Shown: positions 38,077-51,200 of the stretch, piece after piece
Position numbering within the stretch: the stretch's first letter is position 1
Layout: each line of letters starts with the position of its first letter
Assembly: GCA_964036155.1 (NCBI GenBank)
Contig: OZ038423.1
Span: forward strand, 74,725,249 to 74,789,248
Direction: 5' to 3'
From: Diploscapter coronatus
Lineage: Eukaryota > Nematoda > Chromadorea > Rhabditida > Rhabditidae
DNA length: 64,000 nt
The notes under the pieces: model-generated
Told to the model about the DNA's origin: nothing
The model's database searches: none
Seen by the model: the letters and a program-made list of their open reading frames with translations, nothing else
Made by a program: the position numbers and the translations under genes

Positions 38077-41000
38077 TCATTCCAGCTCGAAACCAGCACC
38101 CGAATTTATGGCATAGCTGAAAATTGATTTTAGTTTTGCATTGATGGAGAGGAGAAAAACTAAAACGTTCCTTTCAAACTTTATACCAACCTCTTGAAAC
38201 GTATTTTCAAATATGAAAAATATACAGTGATCATTTACAGGAAAGTTCGTAGGTTTGTGAAACGAAAGTTTTGGAAAACTGAAAAATTACCGAAGCTTCT
38301 CCTCCAGCCTGGCTCTGGACGAGTATTTAGGGAGCGTGAGCAAATTCATGCAAGTAGCCGATGTCGGAAGGGCTTCGGGGTCTTTGTCAACCTGCAAGTT
38401 AAACTATTCAAAGGTATTATCTAAAAAGCTCTCACCAAAGTGATGCCCATTTTGGGTTCCAACTGGGAGAATCCTTCGATCGGGGGTCGCGAGCAGCCAG
38501 TCACGAATCTGAAAGGAAAATGCTAAATAAAATATTATCGTATTCAAAAATTTTGGAATATCAAACGTCGAGGAAGCGATAATGAGTTTAGAGCCATCTT
38601 TTACACGCGCTATAATTCCTTCTCTAACAATAAAAAAACGTTTCTTATCAGATATTTGTTGAAAACAAACTTCAAAAGGAGTCTCTGATCGCCTGGAGAC
38701 ATGGCCTCGACGACTTCCCAGAACATCCTCGCGTAGGTGTCGTCTGCCTCGTTCCTGATGTGGTAGACCAGGCAGTTCCGGCGCATGTCCGCTACATCGA
38801 TAGGGCCTTCGATACCGCTCACCAGTGTCTCAAAATAGTTGCCTTGTAAAACTGTTCATGTTTCACAAGGGAAGTGCACAGATCGGAACTTACAGATCTT
38901 GATGACTTACCATACTGAGTTCTTAATGGCGGGGGTCACGATGGTAAAGTCAAAAAGTGCTAAATAGGAACTTGAAAGCAGGAAATTCGAAGGAAAAACC
39001 CTCGATTATTCACTTGCATTCACGAATTTGCAAATTTGCATACATTTTTGACAAGCGCATTTGCTCATTTCTCACACAAAATACGAGTGAAAATGGTTGC
39101 AAATTGCTTGGTCCCAGGTTCCTATCTGACGAATTTTAACTTTACCATCGTGATCCCTATCATTGAAGATTCTTGCTTGGAAAGTTTGACCAAGGTCTCT
39201 GAGTTCCGATCTGTGCACTTTCCTTGTCAGACAAAAGATGAAAGGAATGATTGAAATTTCCAATAGTAAACTTTGCTTTTCGAAATTCTTGAAGATCATT
39301 CGATAATTTCAAATAAGCTAGAATGAATATACATTCTTTCCATGCTGATATCAAAAACTAATATCCCAAGGAACCTGCAATTCAGTCGGGCTGAACATGG
39401 CAAGCCACTCGATGCTCAACACGCTGCTGACTCCGTCGCGCATCGCCAGCACCATCGGTTCGATCTCAAATTTTGCAAATTATTCACACTAAAAATGCAA
39501 ATTGCTTACCCTCTGGAAGAGGTAATAATTGACGTAAAGTCTGACGAATTCTTGTCTGTTAGCAATGGTGACGGGAATGTTTGAGCCACCCGGCTTCAAG
39601 TCCATCTTCCTCACACTGCCCAGCTCTTCCACCAAAATCGAGAAGTCCAGCTGGAGATTTTCAATTTCCTCCTCGCTGTAGTGCAGCAGGTTCTTCAAGT
39701 GTCTGAAGCGAAATTTAGAGAATTGGAATTTCTGCAAGCGTTCAATAGTTTCAGGAGAACAAGGATAATTCGTTGACTTCTCAATACTAATCTGTAGATA
39801 CTGTTTAACCATAGTCATCGATATAAAATCCGAAAATAGCGCAAAATCAAGCTTTTAGAAATGCTTTCATCGAATCTTCCGACCTGTACAATTCGGGATC
39901 GTATCCGAGCATGTGATGGAGATCGATGCAGCTCTCCCTGCTCTGCCCCAGTAGCTGGGCGATGAAGAACTCGGCGAATCGGATTTCCGCCATCATCTTC
40001 ATGCGGATCAGCTGCAAGTGTGAAGGATATGTTTCAGCGTTTTATCATTTTGGAACTAGGTTCGTCTTGTTAGTTATTGATCTTCGTTTCAGTTCTGTTA
40101 AATTTCAATTCTACAAACTTTTCTGCATAAATTTAAAAGAAAAAAAAATCATTATTTTGGCAATATTTCTCAGTATATCAATCAGATACCCCTCCCTGCC
40201 ACACTATTGAGAGTTTTCACTAGAAGACAACTTTAGCTTACCTTCGCCAACATACGTCCGAGAAAGTGGAAATGACGCCAGTATTCGGCTGCGTAGATGT
40301 TCATTGCGACAGGGTTCGGATAGAGCAGTCTGAGTTTTCTTTCTCTTGAATCTTTGTTCCTAAAAATACTCGTTTACCGATCATGAGTGTAGGTGAAGAA
40401 TCCCCTGCTCGGGTCGAGGCCAGTCTTGAGAAGCTCAGTGAGGAAATCACGGAAAATTCCGCCTCCATCCACTCCACGCTCCTGGATTCCGTGCATGTTT
40501 ATCATCCTGACTGCGATCTTCTGGCGCAAGTCCACTTAAAGACAAATAGTTAAAGGAGATATATGCATCAAATATTTCTCATAATCTAATGAAAGATGCA
40601 TAAATACTATCATATTGTTTCAAGTCGGGACTTAGAAAAAAGATAAAGATTTGCAGAGAAAAGATTACCTTTATTACAATCACCCAACTGCGCGAATGCA
40701 TCTTCGTAGAGCTCATGCCGTCTGATCGACACTGTAGTCAGGTTTCTAGCAGAGCCTTCTGAAATTGGAAAAGCCTGATTTTTTTCCGAAAAATTAGCAT
40801 ACCATCAAACCCAGTGTCAGGGACATTCTGTTTTTCGAATTCAAGTAGGTCGTGGAAAATCTGAAATTTAAGAAAACCCGTTAAAATGATGTCTTCTTAA
40901 TGCAAGATGGCATCGAAAAAAATACTTCCCTTCAGCAAAGCATATCTTTTTCCTGACCTCTCTCATACTCTCACCTAAAGAGTGGATGGTCAAAATAAAA

Positions 41001-44000
41001 TATCCATATTGTTTTTCTTGCAAGAGCGATGTTACTGCTGTTAGATGCAATTATTTTCTCAATTTAATTTAACTCGTTGAAAATACCTTGATCCTCTGCG
41101 AGAACGGAACGATGAATGGAATGTTCCTCAAAATGCACAGGTTCCTTTTGTCCGTAACGCTCAGATTCGCCTGAAAATATTCCTTTAATTTTATTTCGTT
41201 TTATAAATTTTGCCCAAATTCCAGAATTTTTTCATCATCACCTAGACAACCCTCGTCGAATAAAAGTGCATTTTTCTATTTTCTTTTTCAGCCCCTATAA
41301 TTATTATGAATTTCACAATCACTTTTCAAATCCTATATTTCAGCAAAAGAAGACGATCTTCAAGGAAATTTCTCGAAACATTAAAATCGTGGCAATATTG
41401 CGTAATTTTTATGAGCTTTTATGAGCCAAAATGAAGCCCATTTTAGAATTTTTAATTTCCATTTATAATTATCCGTTTCATCCTCACCTATTATGCTCTA
41501 CCTTTGAAAACGAAGTTCTATCTCCATCCATGTTTAAACATAATGCTAGAAAATTGGCTGAACATAATTTCATTTTTCTAATCTATATAAGGAAATGTCA
41601 ACCTTAACGCTTTCGTATTTGGTCCAGCCGGTACTTATCCTTCTTATCTTTTCCCACCTCATTATCAATTATCTTTCCCCTTTTTCGGCATCTTCATCCC
41701 TCCCAATTTCAAATTGCCTCTCGCTTTCGTAAACTCCCTAATTTCCTCTCGCATACAGGTGAAAGCTTCGACGTTTTTCAATTTCTTCTAGCTCTGCTGA
41801 AAGTTAATTCCAAAACTCCGATATTTTGAGCCCTTTTATATTTCTATTCTATAGTATTTGAAGAAGACCACCTAGAAAATTTCACCATCAGAATAGACTT
41901 CGAAAATTCGCGGGGACTTTACGAAATAGGCTAATCGACTTTCCCCCATTATTATTTCACTGAAAAAGCAACTAATTTTCTCGACCCCTAAAACCACTCG
42001 TATTCCCCATTTGTATTACCAGATTTATTTCTCCTCCCGCTCCAACCATATTCCCCTGTTCGTCCGGCGGTCAATTTCCCAACATCTTCCGGAACATTCA
42101 CTCGTTCACTTTGTACCGCAAACACAAGGCGCAGATCGCACCGTTAGGGGGCGAGGCCTCGCAAAAGGGGGCGGAGTCGACCCCGCAGGGGGAGAGCAAT
42201 AATGGGATACAGGACAAAAACGAGACTGGAACTGGAATTGGAGTAGGGTCGGGCAGGGACAATTCATCTATGACCACCGCCAAGGAGCAACAGAGAGCTG
42301 GACAGCCATCGCCTAATTTGGGCACAGAGCTTGGACTGTCGAAAACCCGAGGGCATAATGTGCTGTTCGTTTGCTATGGTAACTTGATTCCGAACTTTGT
42401 CGAAGATTTTGGAACTTGGGAGAGTAATGTTGAGAATTTAAACATCGCTTTATCGTTTTGAGCCCTTTCAAAACTTTCAAATATTTTGCAAGAAACGAGA
42501 ACACGTATCATTTTACAAAACTCTATCCAACTTTGATTTTTCTTCAAAACATATCCAAACCATTTAAAAAAAACAATACAAATCTCCTAGATAAAAGAAA
42601 ATTGTTATTCTCAAAAGTTCTAATTTTTCGAAAAACGAGTCGTATTTTCAGCAAACACCTGTCGCTCTGCCATGTCCGAGGCGATATTTCGCGATCGAAT
42701 CAGGAAAAGGGGGTTGGATAAAAAGTCAGCGCGAAGTTCTGCAAATCTTTTACCTAACTAGACAATTTTAGATGGACCTGCGATAGTGCAGCCATAAATG
42801 GGTATGCGAGGGATAAATCGCCCGATAAACGGGCAAAGAAGATGCTCGAGAAAAATGGAATCACCGACTACAAACATAGAGCCAGATTGGTAGGCGGCTT
42901 CAAGAAAAATATAAAATTTCATTGAAATACTCGAATGTTGTTTCGGTTCTATCAAATATCGCGTTAAAATTAGTCCATCGTATCACCCCATTCAAAGCAT
43001 CAAAGAAGTGCTGATTATGATAGTTTTCGAATTTGTCGATCTTTGAAAAAAAACTTTGAACTTTCTTTATCGTATAATTTCGTCGACCTTCAAATCTTCA
43101 ACTGCAACCACACCCTTTATATTCTGATTCTTAGACAAAGGGAATATAGCCTTTTTCGGCTTTTATGCTATTTTATACTCGAATATTTATTCATTTTATC
43201 CTTAGACATTTTTATTCTTTTTTCTCGCACCAAAATTTTGTAGTTGAAAAGTCCGTAGCTACAAAGTTAGAAAATCGGAAAAATTTCGAAAGAATAGCAA
43301 TGAATTATTTACCACCCTCACAAAAAGTGGAAAATTTTAAAATACAAAAAGTTTATATTCTTCGTTTTAGATTTGCCCCGAGGATTTCAAAATCTTCGAT
43401 TACATTTTGGCAATGGATAAAGGAAATATCAGGTAGAAAGAACGAAATACAAAGTGATAAGTTCTTTGCAAAATTGTGGTTTATGGATTTGAAAAAGTAA
43501 AATAACACTTGAGTTTTCACCAAAAATCAAATTCAATTTGTCAAGATGTGTTAGTGTTCTCTTAAATTCTGCTGAGAATTTAGGGACTTAACAAACTACG
43601 TGAACGAAAAATGCGTTGCGGAAGACCGTCATGCGGAGATATTGCTCCTAGCGTCGTTCGACCCAAAGAGAGAAGTCACCGAAATTGCCGACCCGTTTTT
43701 CGAAGACACCATGCGCCTTTTTGAATTGGTAATTTTTAAAACGATCGACTTCCTTATGGACATTTTTAGATCTATCCCCAACTCGAAAGATCTGTCGAAG
43801 GGTTTATCCAGCAAAAGGAACCGATCAAATAATTCCGACCATTTTCGCCTCTTTCTAATAAATTTTCCTTTTTAAAATTTACTACTCTATTAAATATTTG
43901 CCTCCTTTACAAAATGAATAAAATAGGTTTCAAACAGTTTTGTGTTTCGAAATGTCTAATCAGTTTGTTCGACCTTTCCCCCTTTACGAAATATAACCAA

Positions 44001-47000
44001 AAATAATTTTTTGCACTAGGAATATCACCAGAATAATCGATAATTTCTAAATTCACCCACCTCTCTGAGTGCATCGTCCTCTTCGTCGCTGTCCTCATCG
44101 CTCGAATTCCTCTGTCTGGCACGGAACAATTCGTACACGTAGCCGGATACATTTCTGGAAGAAATGGATTTTGAGAAATCGTGGTTTCTTGCTAGAAACA
44201 AGGCTGTGCAGAATGGGTTTTGAGATTTTCGAAATAAGGAATGCGGAATACAAAGGAAAATGGTCAAAAACGGTCCAAAACAGTTTTTTTAAACGGAGCG
44301 AAATATTTCGCACAATCTTGATAAGAAAGATCATCTTTTCAAAGGGAGCTCTCCCTTGCTGAAGTAGATACGCTAGTTACCTATTATGTGGAACGCCAAC
44401 GCCCGGAAGGCGATTTCTTCCGAATCTTGAATGAGTCGGTGCCTGCCACGAGCCACGGGAAATCACTATCTGAAAATTTTAAAATAAAATTTTTTAAATC
44501 ATTAGAAAAATGAACCTGTCTCAAATGATCGCTCCAGAATCCCTCGGGCAAAAAGTGCATCCTCGTGTCCTTCTGATACACCGCCTGCAACATTTCAACG
44601 ACTGTATTCAGGAGAGATTCGTGCTGAATTCCGAATTTCATATTTTTCTTCTTTCAAGGTAATAAGAGAAAGCACCTCAGGCTTTGGGGTGTATTTGGAC
44701 GTAACGCACCACTCGGGAAACGCCAAATTGATCAGATTCAGGCAGATTTCTCTGAAAAGTTATTTTCAATCTTGATGTTAAACAGTCTGCATAAATAGCA
44801 CTTTTACACAAATTGTTTACTACAGTAATCTATTTGAAATTAACCTGAGTGATCTAAGGATGAAGAGGAACTTGTTCTTGTCGAAATGGAGGGTGTTTTC
44901 GACGGAAAATTCCGAATCGGGGATCGTGGAAATGACTGCCTTGATGGAGTTGCAGAAGAGCGCGATCGCGGAGCCGAGCAATTGCTCTGCGGCAAGGGCT
45001 TCTCCAGAAGCGTTCACTCAAATTCCATTTTCATAACTTGGGATAAATTTCACATTTAGCAAGTTCAAATGACTTAATTTTAAGGTCATGTTCAGAGAAT
45101 TTACAAATAAGCAAATAAGATACGGTAATTAATAGTTTCGTCCAGTTGTTGGCATTACTCAAATAAAAAATCTAACTAAAATTGATCATTGAAATGGGGG
45201 AACTCACCATGAGTGAACTGACTGAAGACGACCATAGGTGTGCCGCTACCCGAATTTTCACCCACTTCACAGATTGAGTCCCACAATCTGCAAAGAGTGG
45301 TTCATTTAGATAGAACAGAAAGTTGTCATCCCATTTAGCTCCCCCAAATTTACGTCTACCGCTGGTTTATTCGGGATTCCTAAAATGTCTAGATCTCACC
45401 TCTGTATGAACTGCTCAGACATAGAAATCTCGTAGATCATTCCACTGAGCTGCTTCTCGAATCCGACCACGAGCGAGAGACTGTCGCCCTGCTGCAGGGC
45501 CGAGAAGATCATCGACTTGAAGATCGGCAGCGTCAGACGCTTCTGGATCGATTCCTTCAGCCAACACTGGGTCTGAAGGTTGGGTTTTTGAATTCAAATT
45601 AGTGATGGACGGAAATAGAATTTTTAAATTTTATATAGAAACAGAAGTCCTGTTCAAACTCATCCGAATACAAACTTTTTTTTTTTAAATCTCACCATTT
45701 TCTCCTCAGTTTCCATGGATTTATCATCGAAATCCGAGGATGGGTTGAGTGCGAAAGGAACGACTTTCGATATCACAGAGAGAAGACGGACCTTTGCTGC
45801 AGAGTTTTGAAGGGAGCCGTCTAAATTTTTAAAAATAAGTTTCAAAACTCCTATATTATTTTATCAATTTCCATGATAAATTTATCCGCTGAAAGTGAAA
45901 AATGTACCCTCTTCTCCAATCGTCATGATCTCCGTCAAAATCCACGCCATTTTCTGTCCGGTCAACTTCAGATCCATCATTGTCTCAGATTTTCCCTGGG
46001 CTTTCGCCCTATCCACGATGTTTTCGGCAGAAGTCGATTGTTCCGAGAAGACATCGAGTTTCTGATTCTGGTCGAATTCAAAGGCTGACATAAAATCTTC
46101 AAAGCAGATTCTGGAATATTTTTGTTGAAATGTGAAACTGAAAATGCCTAACTTCTTGGCCTTGATATTTTTCCTGATGAAAGCGAGCAGAACGCGAACG
46201 GCGACAGACTGATTCGGGTTCTCGTTGATGGCGGACAGAAGAGAGTTCAGCACAGTGCATCTGAAATTTGAATTTTTATAGTTCATCTGGGAAGCACGAG
46301 ACAATGATAATTCTAGCATTATTCATATGAATTGAGCGAGACGTATCTCGAAAATCAGTCTCATTTTCATATTGCTTCATCTATTCCCTTTTTCTTCAGC
46401 GTAATTTATGCCAATCCACACTGATCCATGTGGAGTAACATGCGGATCCGCAGTTTGAACGCCGAGTCAGGAGTTGTATTCTTCACATTACTTCCTTGTT
46501 ATCTTATTCCTTGATAAAATTCATCACGATAGAAGGAAGAATAAGATGATTCTCATGCGTTCAATCCAAAAATTTAGTACTAAAATATGTTTCAGAATAT
46601 CTTTAAAGTAGCGAAATATCTGTAGGCATAATAGAGAATATTTTGATGCAACAAAGAAAATATAATAAAAAGGGATACATCGATTGACCTCTTTTCCTTG
46701 TCGCATTTGTCTATCGGAGTGAGGAGCAACTGGAGAATTGCGTCGAGTTTGGGCGGAACGGTTTCCTCCAGATGGAATGTCCCGTCCGCCCCCGCGCCGA
46801 TGCCCATCGCCTCGGAGGTCTTCACAACCACTGATACCATCGCTGTCATGTAGCCCACCTGTAGAATGTATTTTGGCCGAAATTATTCTTATTCTCGCAA
46901 ATTGTCGTTGTTTGACACGTATATAACTAGAAACAGTCTACATTCAAGGGTTCAATGAAGCCTTTATATTTTTAAAATTTTGAACACTGGCATTTTATGA

Positions 47001-48073
47001 AAATCTGTTTACAAGTACCTTGATCAGCCTGTGGACCGATTCCGGATCAAGAAAAGCGAATGTCTCGATGAATCTAAAATTTGCCTTTTCCTATTCTGAA
47101 ACACACATCTTACTAGACATCTAGCCTGAAGTGCCCTTTGTTAGACTTGTGAAAACTCTAATTTTTATTAGGAAAAAACTACTGTATCAAAATAAAAGGA
47201 GTGTTGTAATATCTTTGTTACCTGACGGGCATAGTGATGTTGGTGTTCTTTTGCGACTTGACGAGAAACTTGAGCACTGTTTTGAGCACGAGCAGACGCG
47301 TTCTGGGGGTCATCATCTCGACAGGCGCGATGCTGTTTGTCCTCATGAACGAGAGTGTTTGAGAGCAGATCGTAATCTGCAATTGTATTATATTTTACCC
47401 TATAGAAATTGGCTTACAAGTCTTCCATCATCTTGAGGGTGTCTGTAGAAAAGAGCGATCCGAGAAAGGCGGTCCAACAAAATCTGAAAAGACTGGAATG
47501 CGCTTCAAAACAAATTTATAACTATCTCGTTATCTTTTAGAGAATTGTTTAACCTCGAATTCTTTGATTCTTTGAATTACGCAAAATGATATTAATGAGT
47601 TTCAAAAATTATGTTTTATTACGTTTGCTCAAAACCTTGAGTTCTTGAAGAGACAAACTAAAAATAAAAAAGCAAAGCCAACCTCTTTGTTATTAGCGGA
47701 ACTAGCCTCATTGATATCGAATTGCTGCCTCCACTGTCTGTGAATGACATTCATTGCAGCATTCCGTCTGTAGAACTTTTGAATGATGATGGCCGCGTTC
47801 GTCTTCCTCTGCACGACTTGACGCATGTGCCTCTCTTCTTCCAACTTCTTCAGGAACTTCTCACGGGCATTCTGAAAATCCTTACTTTTTAAAATTTCAA
47901 TATTTTAGCTGTTTCACAGAATGATAAATTTAGTGGACTTTTGTTAAATGTTCATTCTTCGATTTGTGGACTTAAATAAGAGTTCAAAAACTCACGAAAG
48001 TCTGCATGACCGATTCCTGCGCCTTGTCACGGCGCACCGAACCATTAAAATAGGCGAAATCCGTGAACGACAT
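38077..48073 (-). CDS. etc-1: HECT E3 ubiquitin ligase, UBE3C family (ETC-1)
   Basis: Large ligase that adds ubiquitin through a catalytic cysteine and acts with the proteasome. About 25 exons. Start at 48073 (MSFTDFAYFNGSVRRDK), 12 nt behind TTTTCAG. Exon 2 (about 47650-47870) carries an IQ motif NAAIIIQKFYRRNAAM. A long helical middle region follows, with an acidic linker NSSDEDSDEEDD near 44090. The HECT domain begins around 41100 (NIPFIVPFSQRIK), continues with VDGGGIFRDFLTELLK (about 40440), LYPNP and HFLGRMLAK (about 40290), ELYR, NIPVTIANRQEF (about 39570), SIEWLAMFSPTELQ, and ends with the catalytic loop LPTSATCMNLLTLP (about 38330, Cys present) and YAINSGAGFELE-stop. HECT details favour UBE3C over UBE3B. 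A 2.9-kb intron (41172-44060) hosts a phosphatase gene on the other strand. It lies 202 bp downstream of eIF2B-epsilon. Confidence 0.92.
41172..42269. other. etc-1 intron sequence upstream of nested phosphatase
   Basis: Intron DNA of etc-1 that must also hold the promoter and any 5' leader of the nested plus-strand phosphatase. It changes from AT-rich to GC-rich towards about 42050-42270. An open frame continuous with the phosphatase extends upstream to about 42111 but has no in-frame ATG before 42270. Confidence 0.45.
42270..43832 (+). CDS. Low-molecular-weight protein tyrosine phosphatase (ACP1 type), nested gene
   Basis: Cytosolic phosphatase of phosphotyrosine proteins and small phosphate esters. 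Exons: 42270-42378, 42652-42724, 42772-42889, 43371-43432, 43584-43728, 43770-43832 (TAA). The P-loop is split by intron 1: HNVLFVCY + ANTCRSAMSEAIFR, a CX5R loop with Ala where Gly is usual (CLGNICRS in mammals). KWTCDSAAINGYARDKSPD, FKIFDYILAMDKGN and the general-acid motif IADPFFED (near 43700) follow in family order; the C-terminus is QLERSVEGFIQQKEPIK. The N-terminal 30 or so residues before the domain (MTTAKEQQRAGQPSP...) are low complexity. Start 42270 is the first in-frame ATG; an upstream exon cannot be excluded. The gene lies wholly within an etc-1 intron, antisense to etc-1. Confidence 0.9.
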
Positions 48074-48274
48074 TTTACAATATTCTGAAAATTAGATATT
48101 TATGAAAACGACTCATAAATTTCAGAGATATCCAACCGATTTAACGGCGTGATTGTCAAATAGCAATAGTAAGATAAAAACAGAACTATTTAATCCAACA
48201 AATTTGAAAAAAATAACAAAAAATCGGAAAAATGAATATGACCCTTAAAAATTAAAACTAGGTTATTTTCAATC
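48074..48274 (-). promoter_or_regulatory. Operon-like intercistronic region, eIF2B-epsilon to etc-1
   Basis: Only about 200 bp separate the eIF2B-epsilon stop (48275) from the etc-1 start (48073) on the same strand. A TTTTCAG acceptor stands 12 nt before the etc-1 ATG with no upstream exon needed. This is the arrangement of nematode operons, where the downstream gene receives a spliced leader. The SL itself cannot be seen in genomic DNA. Confidence 0.55.
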
Positions 48275-51200
48275 CTAATCGGAATCCAAATCATCAGCCC
48301 CGACTTCTTCCCCACTTTCCTCTTCGTCGCTACTCTCTTCCAGCCAATCGACTATCTTCTGCATCTCCTTTTTCAGCTCTACCTGAAAAATGATCTATTT
48401 TTATCAACAACTTGTAATCAAAATATTATTTTCTTAATTCCAAACTAAGAGAAAGAACCAATCTCGACATTTCATAAATTTTTTGAAACCCACATGTTCC
48501 AATTCATCGAACCAAATGAGAATAGCGTCATCCTCGAGCAAGTCCAACTCGTAGAGATAGTGAATCAGCACTGTGATGGCTTTAGGACTCAGCCAGGGCG
48601 ACTCTGCTGAGGAGTCCTTCAACTTTGTCTCGAAAGCCGTCAGAATCTGCACTTGCTGGTCTGACCTCTTGTACAGGGAGGTGAAGAAATGACTCCAACG
48701 ACAGAAGAACTGAACATTGAATATTTTTGACGAAGAAGAGATAATAGATTAATTGATGAACTACACATGTCAGAAAGATATAGAAAGTTTGAAGCATACA
48801 ATCCGTATTTTCTTCAAAGTCGATTTTTTTTAAAAGGCCTCAAAAATTGAATACGTATTTATTGTTCCGCTCATAACCTTTATTTGAAACAATTAAAAAG
48901 AATTCTACCTTTTTCAAATCATTCAATGTATGTGCCTGCTGAAAAGAGAGCATGGCGAGGACGGACAATTTGAGAACGTCCTCCCACGGAACGTTGTTCG
49001 CGAATCGCAGCGAGTTTATCTCCAATTTTAGGTTTTCCATCTGAAACAATCATCGAAAATTCAATACAAACTCCCCAATTTATTATCATATCTACCTTAT
49101 TTCTGAGATTAGAAGCGAACGAGCGGTTCTTTTCGTCTAATTCTATTGAAAACTTTTCTCGTTCTTCAACCTTTTGTTGATAACTTAAAAATAAAAGGGA
49201 GGTGCGTAATAATCTTGTAGATTTTACGAGGAATAGAAATCCTACCCGTTCTTTGGCATTCCTCATCCTGGTGTCTTCGCCTTCAGGCCCTTCCAATTCC
49301 AAAACCCTTTGCATGAGTTCGACGACCTCCTCGAAGAACACTGCAGCAGGTATCTGATCCGGGTCTTCGTCTGCGGACTCGTGCCCGGCTGGCACATTTT
49401 GGTTCAGTGATTGAGCGTCCTGGAAACATTACCCTTCAATCAAAATTGGATTCGAAAATTGCCGTGATTGTGATGCGTTTCAGATAAAGTTAACAGATAA
49501 GATGTTTACAACACACGTTGCTCTGATTTCAACATGTTTCCTTAGATAAAAAAAATACATACACTTTCGATTCCACTGGTTGTACGCCTCCGTCTCTTCG
49601 TGCCATTCCAGAGATCGTCTCCAGACCGCATGTTCCAGATGAAGATTCCCTGCTCCTCGCGCACTTTGAAGTCGTCCATGTCATCCTCAGGCGGTTGTGC
49701 TGTTGAAATCATGCAATTCCTGGGGCACTCCAAACCAGGTGGGTAAGAAACCTGAAGAATAAAATAATAGGTTTCAATTTTCAGTCATGAAGCTTCGGAA
49801 GCGAATTACCAATAGGTGAAGCTCTATTCTTGTGAAAACTAATCTAAAAATGCGTAATTTTCGTGTACGTTTCAAGACATTTAGAAAAAGAATTGAAGCG
49901 ACCCTCAACAGTCTATTTAAAATCATAGACCAATTTATAAATCTGAACAAAAATGTCGCACGTGGAGCAAAAGGGAATTAAAACACCTAAATCGAAACAA
50001 TTCAAAAGGCTACCCCGTGACCGATGACGGCGTGTCGGCTGGTAATTTTGGTGCCGTCCGGAATCTGCACGTTGTTTCCGATGCAAATCTCCTCCAAAAT
50101 GCAGTTCTTCCCGATTTTGCAGTTCGAACCGACGATGCAACGATGCAGCGAACAGCCGTCTTCTGGGAATAAAATAAAATAGATTTTCCCATTTAGCTTT
50201 AATTTTACCTATGACACAGTCGCTTCCAAAAATCGCGCAGACCAGATCCAGATGCTCCCCGACTTTGCACCGTTTTCCGTAGGCCACGCCCAGTTGGTAG
50301 GACTTCGGAGAATATCTTAATTGTCTCATGTTTAAAAGTGGAGATAAACAATTTCGAACAGTATAGGACAAGACATCTTGTTTTCTTCCCTCTACATATC
50401 AAAAGAAAATCTAAAAAAAATAGAAAATTCGAACTTTTGCGTGGGCGTGCTTCTTCCGCAATTCTCATCGCACTCTTCCAGATAGACATTCCCCGGGTGA
50501 TAAGTGATGAATTGGTCGAGGGAGGCCTTTTCTGGAATTATACAAATCAGGTATTACTGCACAGTTGCTACGAGTTGCCTGGCACAATGGGGTAGAACCA
50601 TCGATCCATGACCATTTGCGAGAGATTCATCAGAGTGGCGTAGTCGCTAAAGTTTTAAATTATCGGAATAAGTTGCGAAAAATAGTTTTGGATTCTTGAA
50701 AACGTCACAACACGAAGTAATAGTGTGTAGGGTGGTTCCCTACATTTCTAGTTCCACACAATTTCTCCATGTTGAGCCATTTATATTCGAGATTTGACGA
50801 AAGATGTGAGACCTACGTGGCAGAGTAAGCAGATTCGTCCTCAGGCAGCACGTCGATGTGGATGTTGAGATTAAGAATTTCTTCCTTGTCGAAGAACTCT
50901 CTGCAATTTTTTTTCAGAAATAAGCAGAAAATCAGAAAGCAAAACACCTGATGACGTCACTTAACGTCTCGAAGTCGAAATTGTCCTTAAACGCATTGGA
51001 AATGTTTTCCGAGCAAATAGCGATTCCGGAAAACATCAGATCGGTGCGAATCGAAACGGTTGTTGATTCCTAAAATACCCATTTAAAAAATTAAAGAAAA
51101 TGAAAGTCTCTTGAGGAAAAGAAATTCATTATCAAAAAGGCGAAGATTTTGAATAGGAAAGTACTTTTAGAAATATTAAAGACAAGAACCTTGACATGCC

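Noticed and set aside
42111..42269. Upstream extension of the LMW phosphatase frame to 42111
   Set aside because: The frame opens with TTG and contains no ATG before 42270; it is probably 5' leader or an intron/exon boundary region.
38077..48073. Assignment of the HECT gene to UBE3B (oxi-1)
   Set aside because: The short segment between CSRPP and the catalytic LPT, CMNLL around the cysteine, the acidic linker and the eIF2B-epsilon neighbour all favour UBE3C/etc-1.
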